DNA of 64,000 nucleotides from a virus, in IMG/VR virus record IMGVR_UViG_3300042891_001963, positions 1 to 64,000 of that record; one strand, written 5' to 3'. The notes beneath the pieces were generated by a model. It was not told the DNA's origin. It ran no database searches and saw nothing but the letters and a program-made list of their open reading frames with translations. Of this stretch, positions 35,568 through 43,186 are shown one piece after another; within the stretch, counting starts at the first letter, position 1, and each line of letters begins with the position of its first letter. The position numbers were made by a program, and so were the translations under genes.

Positions 35568-37715
35568 ATGGCATTTGCTCCACAACAAGAAAGACAAATG
35601 GTTTTTACAACCAAATTAGTAGACGAGGCTACTGATAAGATTAACGATGGTATAGTCGTTAAAAGATATCAAAACCCTTGGCTAAAGAGTGAAGTGGGTT
35701 TGCGAAGAGCTGGTGTTTCATTTAGGATGACTGCTGATGAACAACAAGAATATGTTAGATGTGCCTTGGATGTTCATTACTTTGTAGAAAAATATTGTAA
35801 AGTAAAAAGAGAGGACGGTTCTGTTGGTTCAATTAAACTAAGAGATTACCAAAAAGAAATATTAGATAGTTTTGTTAATAATAGATTTAGTATCTTAATG
35901 GCATCTCGTCAGGTTGGTAAAACAATCTCATCTTCTATTTTTATGTTGCATAAAATATTATTTGATAATGATAAGAATATAATGATTGTAGCCAACAAAG
36001 GTGATACAGCTGTTGAGATTGTTGATAAGATTAAATCTATCTACTCTTTACTACCTTTCTTCTTAAAACCAGGTATTAAAACCTGGAACCAGAAGTCATT
36101 AACATTTGAGAATGGTTGTAGAATTAAAACATCAGCTAGAACAAAGACTCCAGCTATCGGTTTTACCATTGACGTACTTTACTTAGATGAGTTTGCTCAT
36201 ATTCCTTCAAATATTATTGAACCATACTATACTGCCGCTTTCCCTACAACTGCTGCTGTTCAAAACTCAAAGATTATTATCACTTCTACCCCAAATGGTA
36301 TGAATCTATTCCATAGATTATTGACAGATGCTGAGAGACCTGAGGGTGATCCAATGAAGAATAACTATAAACCAATGAGAGTTTACTGGTATCAAGTGCC
36401 TGGTCGTTTTGTTACTTACATTAGACTAAATCCACATAAAATGTATGAATATGGTGTAACTAAAGAAGAGATATTTGATTTAGTTAATCAGAAGTGGGGT
36501 AGCCAAACAAAGGTCTTTATGGAATATAACATGGATTTATTAAAAGATGTTATTAATATCTTTAATGATGATAAATGTACAGATGAAGATGTTAAAAAAT
36601 TAACATTTATTGATAAGAATGGTTTTGAAGTTCCTATTATGGCTATTGCTGAGGTCACAACTTGGAAAGAAGAAGCTATTAAGGATATTGGTGGTGAAGA
36701 TGCTTTTAACCAAGAGTATGGTTTAAGATTTATCAATGCTTCTAAGTCATTATTAAACGAGGCTATTATTGATGATTTATTGAGAAATAAAAAGCATTAT
36801 GTTCATGAGTCTATTGTAGAATTTGATAGAAGATTAAAATTTAGTTATACTGATTTAAAATGGGTTGAAGATGATGATAGTTTTTTACCTCTTATGCGAA
36901 AAGATTATAAAATGGTTATATCTGTTGATATTTCTGAAGGTCTTGGTCAGGATTACTCTATCATAAACATATTTAGAGTATCTGAGAAACCAAGAGATTT
37001 AATAGAGATACAGAAAAATAATTATAAATCGGTTGTTGATTTTTTTAGATTAGAACAAGTTGGTATTTATAGAAATAACTACATATCTGTTAAACAGTTG
37101 GCTGAGTTACTTTATATGATAGTATTTGAATACTTAAATCCTGATAACTGTAAAGTAGTTGTTGAGTTAAATAACTATGGTAATACTTTATTCGCTGAGT
37201 TACCTCATGTTTTTGATGGTAATAATAATTATGGTTCATCTGTTTTTGTTAGATATAAGCATAGGGCTGATGCTACTGAAGAGAAAGTGGGATTAAAAGT
37301 TGGTGAAAATAAGAATATGATGGTTAAAGATTATCAGGAACTAATGCAAAGTAAAGGATTTGTAATCACTAATGAAGATAATATTAGAGAAATCACAACA
37401 TTTGTTAAACATACTACATCAGCTGGTAACACAAGATATGCGGCAGACGTTGGTCATGATGATACTGTTATGACTATTGTCAATGCTACTACGGTATTTG
37501 GTAGACATGATTTTACTGAAATGGTTGAGGAGTGGTCAAGTAAATTTGTTGATAAAGAGTTTATGTCTTATGTTAGTGAGTCCTTAAAAAATATAGACTA
37601 TGTTGAAGGTGTTGATTATGGTCAGGTCTTAAAGATAAGAAAACAACAAATGAATAGATTTAAAGCCAATAGTAACGGATTTGGTGGAAATGGTACTAAT
37701 TGGTTTGGTAAATAA
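35568..37715 (+). CDS. Large terminase subunit (T4 gp17-like)
   Basis: The DNA-packaging motor: ATPase domain with Walker A SRQVGKT (residues 113-119), Walker B VLYLDEF (202-208) and coupling motif ITSTPNG (about 240-246); nuclease domain with VDISEG (about 452), the central acidic segment VVVELNNYGNTLF, and the VGHDDTVM motif (about 626-633) that supplies metal-binding Asp residues. The length of 715 is slightly above T4 gp17 (610). It translocates concatemeric DNA into the prohead through the portal (49863-51566) and cuts it at headful. Gene is followed by a terminator. Confidence 0.95.
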   Translation: MAFAPQQERQMVFTTKLVDEATDKINDGIVVKRYQNPWLKSEVGLRRAGVSFRMTADEQQEYVRCALDVHYFVEKYCKVKREDGSVGSIKLRDYQKEILDSFVNNRFSILMASRQVGKTISSSIFMLHKILFDNDKNIMIVANKGDTAVEIVDKIKSIYSLLPFFLKPGIKTWNQKSLTFENGCRIKTSARTKTPAIGFTIDVLYLDEFAHIPSNIIEPYYTAAFPTTAAVQNSKIIITSTPNGMNLFHRLLTDAERPEGDPMKNNYKPMRVYWYQVPGRFVTYIRLNPHKMYEYGVTKEEIFDLVNQKWGSQTKVFMEYNMDLLKDVINIFNDDKCTDEDVKKLTFIDKNGFEVPIMAIAEVTTWKEEAIKDIGGEDAFNQEYGLRFINASKSLLNEAIIDDLLRNKKHYVHESIVEFDRRLKFSYTDLKWVEDDDSFLPLMRKDYKMVISVDISEGLGQDYSIINIFRVSEKPRDLIEIQKNNYKSVVDFFRLEQVGIYRNNYISVKQLAELLYMIVFEYLNPDNCKVVVELNNYGNTLFAELPHVFDGNNNYGSSVFVRYKHRADATEEKVGLKVGENKNMMVKDYQELMQSKGFVITNEDNIREITTFVKHTTSAGNTRYAADVGHDDTVMTIVNATTVFGRHDFTEMVEEWSSKFVDKEFMSYVSESLKNIDYVEGVDYGQVLKIRKQQMNRFKANSNGFGGNGTNWFGK

Positions 37716-37741
37716 AAAAGACACATTTCTGTGTCTTTTTT
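37714..37741. terminator. Bidirectional terminator
   Basis: AAAGACACA and TGTGTCTTT with a TTTC loop and A/T flanks, between the convergent terminase and ClpS genes. Confidence 0.85.
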
Positions 37742-37744
37742 AAA

Positions 37745-38029
37745 TTAGTTGTTAGCTTCCATAGTAGCACTCAATCCGGCGCTCCTCATTTTGTCTTTTA
37801 ATGTTGCAATAGTTTCTATATCACCATATTTAACATCACATTTACCATTATAGTGAACAATATGAGCACATTGTGTGGCTTGTTCTTGATCGTGTTTACA
37901 AATCTTCATTAAACAAGTAATAACCCAATCAAATGTGTTATGGTCGTCATTGTGTAGAACCAATTTGTATGGTTTTGATAAAATTTCCTCTACTTTAGAA
38001 GACGTTTTCTTTTTAGTAATTGTTGCCAT
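37745..38029 (-). CDS. clpS: ClpS-type N-end rule adaptor
   Basis: The 94-residue protein shows the ClpS fold signature: PYKLVLHNDDHNTFDWVI (residues ~20-37) with the conserved NDD, then EQATQCAHIVHYNGKCDVKYG and the C-terminal GLSATME. ClpS binds N-terminal degrons and hands substrates to ClpA/ClpC with ClpP, while inhibiting degradation of ssrA-tagged proteins in bacteria. A phage copy could redirect the host Clp protease; together with the probable tmRNA and RNase R in this window it suggests control over protein tagging and turnover. A very short N-terminal extension of about 18 residues is Lys/Thr-rich. Family call secure; role inferred. Confidence 0.9.
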   Translation of the reverse strand: MATITKKKTSSKVEEILSKPYKLVLHNDDHNTFDWVITCLMKICKHDQEQATQCAHIVHYNGKCDVKYGDIETIATLKDKMRSAGLSATMEANN

Positions 38030-38053
38030 TAATTATTTTTAATTTTATGAGTA

Positions 38054-38584
38054 TTATATATTATTTGAGAAAATAGTTTCTTTCTTGTTTACAACATCAA
38101 CAACTTTAACATCAACACGATGTTCTGCTGCCCATTCTTCAAATCTAACTAAGTGTTCGTGTCTATCATCATACATAACAAATTCATGAACGCCAAGTTC
38201 TTCAATTTTTTCTTCAAATAATTTAGTTTTGAAATTGTAAGTATCACCACCCCAGTTCAAGTGAACTTCATCAAATGATAAGTTGTGCTGATTTAATATT
38301 GTTTGAATATGTTCAGACATACCTTCTTTCTTTTTAAGACGTCCTGTCGCTAAGATAACATAGTTATCTGGGTCTGATACGGCTTCTAGGTATTTTTTAT
38401 AAACCCACTGATTTAAGGGAATATGAAAAATTTCAGGGTCAATACTTTCTGGACGACCCCACCAACCACTATAGGGCCAATCAGTTCCTGTTTTTTCCTT
38501 CCAAATTTTTTCACCTTCTTCGGGTTTTGGTGTGTGAAAAAGTGTATCGTCAAAGTCAAATGATATTAATCTTTTGTAAGCCAT
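38054..38584 (-). CDS. HAD family protein, Swiss-army-knife RNA-repair-like
   Basis: HAD motifs are clear: ISFDFDDTLFHTP (nucleophile Asp10 and Asp12), YVILATGRLKKKEG (motif II Thr), a Lys in FKTKLFEEKI, and FVMYDDRHEH (motif IV DD). The combination GWWGRPESIDPEIF and FDEVHLNWGGDTYNFK is typical of the HAD branch named Swiss-army-knife RNA repair-like, which often sits in phage or fungal RNA-repair contexts. It likely dephosphorylates nucleic acid ends or a small phosphoester. It is 24 bases downstream of the ClpS start on the same strand. RNA repair would fit a phage facing tRNA-cleaving defences, but that is speculation. Confidence 0.75.
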   Translation of the reverse strand: MAYKRLISFDFDDTLFHTPKPEEGEKIWKEKTGTDWPYSGWWGRPESIDPEIFHIPLNQWVYKKYLEAVSDPDNYVILATGRLKKKEGMSEHIQTILNQHNLSFDEVHLNWGGDTYNFKTKLFEEKIEELGVHEFVMYDDRHEHLVRFEEWAAEHRVDVKVVDVVNKKETIFSNNI

Positions 38585-38664
38585 AAGTTGCTGTCTGTTT
38601 TTAAATTATTTACAAATATATATAAAAATTCTCAAAATTAAAAGGGTCCAAATAGAAAATAATA

Positions 38665-38680
38665 TATAATTCCAAAAATA
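38665..38680 (+). promoter_or_regulatory. Late-type promoter motif
   Basis: AATAATATATAATTC about 20 bases before the ATG at 38691, at the start of the lysis-like operon. Confidence 0.4.
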
Positions 38681-38690
38681 AACCGTTTTT

Positions 38691-39107
38691 ATGAAATTAG
38701 ACATGAAGTCAATTTTGATATTAATTTTACTTGGATTAACACTTTTGTTTGGCTTTAAGTGGTTTTTCTCAGGTGATAAAGCATCAAAAGAAAGAGTTAA
38801 ACAATTAGAGCAACAATTCAAAGAATTAGAAGCTCAAAAGAATGCAGTTGATTTAGAAATTACTACTTGGAAAGCAAAATCTGATAGTCTTAAACAATTG
38901 GATATTAAATTACAAGCCGAAATTGCTAAGCAGGAAGCACAAACTAAAAAGGCAGAAGCTGAGGCTAGTAAGTCTAAAGCTAACTTGAATAAGTTGAGAA
39001 GTGATTTAGCAGAAACTCAACATAAGATTGAAGAAATTAAGAATCATCCTCCTAATAGAACAGGTGACGCTCTTTTAGAATCTCTAAAAAATAAAACAAA
39101 ACATTAA
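38691..39107 (+). CDS. Putative inner-membrane spanin-like protein (138 aa)
   Basis: An N-terminal transmembrane helix (about residues 5-24, KSILILILLGLTLLFGFKWFF) is followed by a long coiled coil (residues ~30-115) and a short tail with NHPPNRTGDALLESLKNK. This type II membrane plus periplasmic coil layout is that of an i-spanin (Rz-like), which fuses inner and outer membranes in the last step of Gram-negative lysis. It is followed by one base and another secreted coiled-coil gene, as in spanin pairs. An internal start at 38703 is possible. No endolysin or holin is visible in the window. Confidence 0.6.
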   Translation: MKLDMKSILILILLGLTLLFGFKWFFSGDKASKERVKQLEQQFKELEAQKNAVDLEITTWKAKSDSLKQLDIKLQAEIAKQEAQTKKAEAEASKSKANLNKLRSDLAETQHKIEEIKNHPPNRTGDALLESLKNKTKH

Positions 39108-39108
39108 T

Positions 39109-39624
39109 ATGAAAAAGTTTTTATCACTTATAGTTGGTTTAGTATTGAGTTTGAGCGCTTATTCTCAATATTCTCAGGCCAAAATAGATTATCCAAAATT
39201 TGAAACAGACTCAAATGGTCAACAAGTTATTGTAATGACTATTGAACAAGCACAGTCACTTGATAACGGTACTGACTTATTGGCTCTTTTAGAAAAACAA
39301 AGTACTCAAATTGGTCAATATGATTCAGTTTGTGTTAGAGTTATTAATGATAAAGAACAAGTAATTGCTTCTCAAAAATTAGAAATTGCTAAATTAAAAG
39401 AGTCTTTGAACAATAAAGACCAACAAATTAAAGCTCTACAAGGTGAAGTTGCTGCTTATCTAAAGAAAATTCTTATTTTAGAAGAACAAGTTACTAATAG
39501 GCAACAAGTTATTGATGAGAAGAATCTACAATTAAGAAAAATGAAAACCAAAATGGTAGTTGGTGGTCTCGGTGGAGGCGTTGCTATCATAGGATTAATA
39601 CTGGGTTTATTAGTAATTCATTAA
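39109..39624 (+). CDS. Secreted coiled-coil protein with C-terminal membrane helix (171 aa)
   Basis: A signal peptide (MKKFLSLIVGLVLSLSAYSQ, cleavage probably near residue 19) precedes a coiled-coil region (residues ~80-145) and a C-terminal Gly-rich transmembrane helix (VVGGLGGGVAIIGLILGLLVI). With one end exported and the other in a membrane, it could act as a unimolecular spanin or as the partner of the preceding i-spanin-like protein. No lipobox Cys follows the signal peptide, so it is not a typical o-spanin lipoprotein. Coupled to the upstream gene by a one-base gap. Confidence 0.6.
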   Translation: MKKFLSLIVGLVLSLSAYSQYSQAKIDYPKFETDSNGQQVIVMTIEQAQSLDNGTDLLALLEKQSTQIGQYDSVCVRVINDKEQVIASQKLEIAKLKESLNNKDQQIKALQGEVAAYLKKILILEEQVTNRQQVIDEKNLQLRKMKTKMVVGGLGGGVAIIGLILGLLVIH

Positions 39625-39683
39625 ATGATAAAAAATGAGTTTTAATACTTAATATATAATCTATAAAAAATATTCAAATACAA

Positions 39684-40274
39684 ATGAAGCATATTAGAAC
39701 ATATGAAAACTATCGTATTAAAAAGAACAGAGAAGAAATCATTAAAGAGTCGGTTCTTCAAGTAAACGATATTTACAAAGTAAAGACAATGATTGATATT
39801 CCTCAATCTTTAATCAATGCTTATGTGAAAAAAGTAAAAGACACTACAGGTAAAAACCTACGCACGTTCTTTGGTGATGTTGATATTGCTGAAGAAATTG
39901 TAAAGTTTATTAATATGGATAACTTAGATGTTGATAAAATCCCTGGTGGTGCTTTAATGGGTGGTGGTCAATCACAAACTCAAACACAACCTGAGGCTCA
40001 ACCTCAAGTTCAAGTAGAGGCTCAACCTCAAGCTCAAACTCAAGAAGCTCCTCAAGCACAAGCTCAACCAGCTCAAACTGAAGCACCTGATCAAGCTCAA
40101 GCTCCAGCACAAGGTGAGTTTGAAGAACCTCAAGCACAAGCTCAACCAGCTCAACCAGCTCAAGGACAAGCTCAAGAAGCTCCAGCACAAGGTGAAGAAG
40201 CTCAAGAAGAGGAAGAAGCTCCAGCACAAGGTGAAGAAGAAAATAAAGAAGGTGAAGAAGAATTACCTCTTTAA
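39684..40274 (+). CDS. Head protein candidate with Gln/Ala/Pro-rich tail (196 aa)
   Basis: The start MKHIRTYENYRIKKNREEI resembles the tagged family, though the [LIF]xE site is not clear. Residues ~15-90 form a helical basic domain (QVNDIYKVKTMIDIPQSLINAYVKKVKDTTGKNLR); the rest (about residues 95-196) is a low-complexity tail of AQAQPAQ, EAPAQGE and EEEE units. Similar disordered tails occur on the portal protein here. A late-type motif CTTAATATATAAT lies 24 bases upstream. Probably a virion protein with a flexible acidic tail, for DNA or scaffold contact. Confidence 0.55.
   Translation: MKHIRTYENYRIKKNREEIIKESVLQVNDIYKVKTMIDIPQSLINAYVKKVKDTTGKNLRTFFGDVDIAEEIVKFINMDNLDVDKIPGGALMGGGQSQTQTQPEAQPQVQVEAQPQAQTQEAPQAQAQPAQTEAPDQAQAPAQGEFEEPQAQAQPAQPAQGQAQEAPAQGEEAQEEEEAPAQGEEENKEGEEELPL
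39967..40272 (+). repeat. Low-complexity CAA/GCT/CCA codon repeat
   Basis: About 300 bases encoding imperfect repeats of AQAQPAQ and APAQGEE at the C-terminus of the preceding gene. The repeat is irregular and varies in length, as expected of slippage-prone DNA. Confidence 0.7.
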
Positions 40275-40296
40275 TTTATAAAATATTCAAAGAATT

Positions 40297-40326
40297 AAAA
40301 CCCATCAAGAAATTGATGGGTTTTTT
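40297..40326 (+). terminator. Terminator
   Basis: AACCCATCAA and TTGATGGGTT stem with T6 tail; the following promoter motif starts directly after it. Confidence 0.85.
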
Positions 40327-40327
40327 A

Positions 40328-40342
40328 TTTAATATATATGTT
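40328..40342 (+). promoter_or_regulatory. Late-type promoter abutting the start codon
   Basis: TTTAATATATA ends at 40338, four bases (TGTT) before the ATG at 40343; leaderless arrangement again. Confidence 0.55.
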
Positions 40343-40723
40343 ATGAAGAATATCAAATACTTTTCTAAATTTAACGAAACTCTATCTAAGTCTGATTTAA
40401 ATGACTTTGATTTTGATGATATTAGTATGAGTTTAAGTGATTGGTGGATATCTGTTGAAGATTCTTTACCACCATCTGGTAAAAATGTTTTAATTTATTT
40501 AAAAAATGATAAAATTTCAATAGCATCTCTAAGTTATGGTATTTCAAAAATTGAAAGAGATGCACTAAAAGAATCTGATCCAGAAAGATATAGAACTTAC
40601 TCTTTTGCTGATGAAGATAGTAACAATAAAGTTGCTTATAGATGGAAAGAAAATGGACCCGGTTCTTACTTTGGTCAAGAAGTTTTATACTGGATGCCAA
40701 TGCCAATTAAACCTGAAAATTAA
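40343..40723 (+). CDS. Tagged protein with DUF551-type domain (126 aa)
   Basis: N-terminus MKNIKYFSKFNETLSKSD is a strong member of the tagged family (F-N-E before Thr). Residues ~30-126 match the DUF551 layout: WWISVEDSLPPSGKNVLIYLKN...W..., ending LYWMPMPIKPEN (the usual xHWMPLPxPP). DUF551 proteins are small, common in phages and of unknown function. I chose the start at 40343 over an upstream in-frame ATG at 40313 because the upstream part lies in the terminator and because of the promoter and the tag. Its stop is one base from the next tagged gene. Confidence 0.75.
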   Translation: MKNIKYFSKFNETLSKSDLNDFDFDDISMSLSDWWISVEDSLPPSGKNVLIYLKNDKISIASLSYGISKIERDALKESDPERYRTYSFADEDSNNKVAYRWKENGPGSYFGQEVLYWMPMPIKPEN

Positions 40724-40724
40724 T

Positions 40725-41336
40725 ATGAGATATATTAAAACATTTGAAAGTCATAGTAATGGAACATTAATCATAGTTGATGTTCAGAAGTCATTTAAGA
40801 AATACTTCTCTGAGATGTACTTGAATGAGTTAAAGAAGTATTGTAATAACTTTCAAAGTGTTTACCAAGTATGGGATAATCACATAGATGGTAACAATGT
40901 AGATAAAGATTATTTATACGATGAGACACCTGTAATACCTATTCATAAAGACCTTTATCATTTCCCTAATCAAAAAGAACTTATTGAGAAAAGATATAAC
41001 TATAAAGTTGATGCTGACTTTTATAAGAAAGTATTAGATAAAGAAGTTTATAATGAAATATCTGATAAAGAAGATAAGAAACTATTAAAGAAAGGTGATA
41101 TCTTCAATACTAAAGGAGGAACATACATTGTTTATATAGGAAACAATCATCAGTGGTATCACTGTCCTAAGAAATTATATGATTTACTAACATCATTAAA
41201 AGGTAAAGAAGTTACAATTGTAGGTGGTGCTGATGGTGAGTGTTTAGAGGATATTGTTACAACTGCTGAAACACTTGATGTTAAAATTAAAAGAGATTAT
41301 AAGTATATCTATACTGCTAATAGTTGTCCTATTTAA
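40725..41336 (+). CDS. Tagged isochorismatase/nicotinamidase-like hydrolase (203 aa)
   Basis: After MRYIKTFESHSNG the sequence GTLIIVDVQKSFKKYF carries the catalytic Asp19 of the cysteine-hydrolase family (LxxVDxQ-x-F). Further motifs are VYQVWDNHIDG and, near the end, VTIVGGADGECLEDIVTTAETLDV with the expected nucleophile Cys173. These match isochorismatase-like hydrolases, including nicotinamidase, which cleaves nicotinamide to nicotinate. The catalytic Lys is not certain; an insertion of about 75 residues lies in the middle. It could affect NAD recycling alongside the ADP-ribosyltransferase-like and NADAR genes. The start at 40725 is one base after the previous stop. Confidence 0.65.
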   Translation: MRYIKTFESHSNGTLIIVDVQKSFKKYFSEMYLNELKKYCNNFQSVYQVWDNHIDGNNVDKDYLYDETPVIPIHKDLYHFPNQKELIEKRYNYKVDADFYKKVLDKEVYNEISDKEDKKLLKKGDIFNTKGGTYIVYIGNNHQWYHCPKKLYDLLTSLKGKEVTIVGGADGECLEDIVTTAETLDVKIKRDYKYIYTANSCPI

Positions 41337-41727
41337 TAAAGTGCAATAAGTAAGGGTCTTTTGGGTCAGCAACTGTAGCACCACATCTTTGCCAGAACTT
41401 TTTACTATCCTTTGTACATCTTACAAATACCTCATCTTCTAAATAAATATCAAGTACTTTTTTGGCAAGATATTCACCTAATCCTTTACCTCTCATATCT
41501 GAGAATGCTGACATTATTTCAGGTTTGCCGTATTTTGAATTTGGATTAATTTCTATCTCTACTATTGGTTTACCATCTAATCTCAATTGGTAAAAATTAG
41601 TTTCACCCTTTTTGGCACCAAATGATGGTTTGAATATGGTTTTTTCACCAGTAGGAACTTTATAAAATTCTACTTTAGATATTAAATCTGTATCAATATA
41701 AGACTCAAATGTTTTTAGGTATTTCAT
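41329..41727 (-). CDS. Tagged GNAT acetyltransferase-like protein (132 aa)
   Basis: Targeting-like start MKYLKTFESYIDTDL, then a GNAT-type core: KPIVEIEINPNSKYGKPEIMSAFSDMRGKGLGEYLAKKVLDIYL with the acetyl-CoA loop RGKGLG (consensus Q/RxxGxG/A), and VRCTKDSKKFWQRCGAT, the usual C-terminal A-x-x-FYxxxGF strand. It would acetylate a small molecule or protein. Its late-type motif TTTAATATATA is four bases before the ATG on the reverse strand. Convergent with the hydrolase gene, overlapping by eight bases. Substrate unknown. Confidence 0.7.
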   Translation of the reverse strand: MKYLKTFESYIDTDLISKVEFYKVPTGEKTIFKPSFGAKKGETNFYQLRLDGKPIVEIEINPNSKYGKPEIMSAFSDMRGKGLGEYLAKKVLDIYLEDEVFVRCTKDSKKFWQRCGATVADPKDPYLLHFIK

Positions 41728-41742
41728 AGTTTATATATTAAA
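41728..41742 (-). promoter_or_regulatory. Late-type promoter abutting the start codon
   Basis: On the reverse strand TTTAATATATA is followed by AACT and the ATG at 41725-41727. Confidence 0.55.
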
Positions 41743-41749
41743 AATATAT

Positions 41750-42124
41750 TTAAGTTATAACAGCATATACATTATATTCGGCTATTTGAAATAGTATTTC
41801 CATATATTCTTGATATCTTTCCGGATCTTCATAAAAGTTAACTTGTAAATCATATGTTATAGAATCTAGTTCTGGGATATAGCTTTGAACTTGTTGTCTT
41901 AACTCGGCGGATATTGTCTCAGCAGATAGCCTTGTTTCATGTAGATATTTTGGTAAATCACCTCCAAAATCAGGCTCGCAAAATAATTCACCTTTGTTAG
42001 TGAATATCATCATTTCCCATTTTTGTAGAACAACTCTAACAAGGTCATCTTCAATAATTTGTGTATCATTGAATCTTGGGTGACCAGGGTACTCAATATA
42101 AAAATCTGTAAAGTCAAAAGCCAT
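41750..42124 (-). CDS. Baseplate wedge protein, gp25-like
   Basis: The 124-residue protein matches the GPW/gp25 family in order: DLVRVVLQKWEMMIFTNKGELFCEPDFGGDLPKYLHE. The N/KGE-x-F-x-x-P-x-FG-x-x-L-x-x-x-L-x-E core is diagnostic. gp25 is the sheath-initiating wedge component of contractile tails, sitting where the first sheath ring assembles. The late-type motif is four bases before its ATG on the reverse strand. Its presence confirms a contractile-tailed virion. Confidence 0.9.
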   Translation of the reverse strand: MAFDFTDFYIEYPGHPRFNDTQIIEDDLVRVVLQKWEMMIFTNKGELFCEPDFGGDLPKYLHETRLSAETISAELRQQVQSYIPELDSITYDLQVNFYEDPERYQEYMEILFQIAEYNVYAVIT

Positions 42125-42140
42125 AACATATATATTAATA
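42125..42140 (-). promoter_or_regulatory. Late-type promoter abutting the gp25 start codon
   Basis: The reverse strand reads TTAATATATA, then TGTT, then the ATG at 42122-42124, the same 4-base spacing as the other leaderless genes. Confidence 0.55.
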
Positions 42141-42156
42141 TATTATGGCTCTTTTG

Positions 42157-43119
42157 TTATAGTAAAATATCTCTGAACTTACCAATTATTGTTAGACCTA
42201 GAACAATAGGGTCTGTATTGGTTTCTAATTTAGATGAATAATCTGATATGATAAAATTACATTCAAATAATTTGTCTATATTTTTACTTTCTGATATAGA
42301 CCAATCAATAAATGGTTTTCCTAAAAGTCTAATCATCACATCAATCTTTTCAGCACCAAAGTTAGTCATCAAGAAGTGATAGATTTTCTCATAGTCTAAT
42401 GACTTATCATAGATACAAGAGTATAAATCTAATTTTACTTTATTAGATACATTGGATGAGTTCTCACCTAGACTACCAGTTTCTAAATAGTTTTGAACTT
42501 CAACCATTATAGACCTAAAGTCAGGAAACTTTTTAGTAATAATAGAAGCCAAATCTTCTTTAGGTATTTCTTTACCTTCTTTTGGTAAAATTACATTATT
42601 GATTCTTTTATAAACTTCTTGTTTAAGATACTTTTCTTCTTCAAGACTTTGGCAATCAAAGTTAATTTGAGGAATTCTAGACTTAATACCATCAGAAATC
42701 TTATTTAAGTGATTGGTAGTAATAATGAATCTAACATTCTTATTATACTTTTCAATAAATGCTTTGAAAGCATCTTGGAATTGTGCAGATACTCTTTCAA
42801 ACTCATCTAAGAAGATATATTTGATATCAGAGTCAGTCTCCATCATTGGAGTGAACTTACAGAAATCTTCAATTTCACTTCTTAAAACATCAATGGATGT
42901 GTATAAAGAAGAGTTCAGTTCTAAATAAGGTTTATCTTTTGTGTATTTACCGATAAGGATTCTAGCCAAACTGGTTTTTCCGGTACCAAAGTGACCGTAA
43001 AATATAAAGTTTTGGTTAACACCATTTTCAAAATGTTTTCTAATTCTAGGTAAAAGAATAACATCCTCCATATTTTTTGGACGCCACTTTTCCCATAAGA
43101 GTAATGATTTAACAGACAT
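42157..43119 (-). CDS. Sliding clamp loader large subunit (T4 gp44-like)
   Basis: An AAA+ ATPase of 320 residues: LWEKWRPKNMEDVILLPRIRKHF at the N-terminus, Walker A GHFGTGKT (residues 42-49), Walker B YIFLDEFERVSAQFQDAF (about 105-122), sensor-1 RFIITTNHLNKI, and the SRC-type motif GIKSRIPQINF near 146-156. This is the layout of gp44, which with gp62 loads the gp45 clamp for replication and, in T4, late transcription. No small subunit is recognised in the window. It reads in the same direction as the gp25 gene, 32 bases away. Confidence 0.88.
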   Translation of the reverse strand: MSVKSLLLWEKWRPKNMEDVILLPRIRKHFENGVNQNFIFYGHFGTGKTSLARILIGKYTKDKPYLELNSSLYTSIDVLRSEIEDFCKFTPMMETDSDIKYIFLDEFERVSAQFQDAFKAFIEKYNKNVRFIITTNHLNKISDGIKSRIPQINFDCQSLEEEKYLKQEVYKRINNVILPKEGKEIPKEDLASIITKKFPDFRSIMVEVQNYLETGSLGENSSNVSNKVKLDLYSCIYDKSLDYEKIYHFLMTNFGAEKIDVMIRLLGKPFIDWSISESKNIDKLFECNFIISDYSSKLETNTDPIVLGLTIIGKFRDILL

Positions 43120-43170
43120 ATTTATTCAATTAGTTAATAGGTATATAATCTCATGAAGAGAAAGTTTATA

Positions 43171-43186
43171 TTTAATATATACCGAT
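43171..43186 (+). promoter_or_regulatory. Late-type promoter abutting the start codon
   Basis: TTTAATATATA ends at 43181; five bases (CCGAT) precede the ATG at 43187. Confidence 0.55.

Noticed and set aside
39910-40229. Reverse-strand open frames across the Gln/Ala/Pro-rich tail
   Set aside because: They consist of Leu/Glu/Val or Leu/Ser/Trp repeats caused by the repetitive codons on the forward strand; not real genes.
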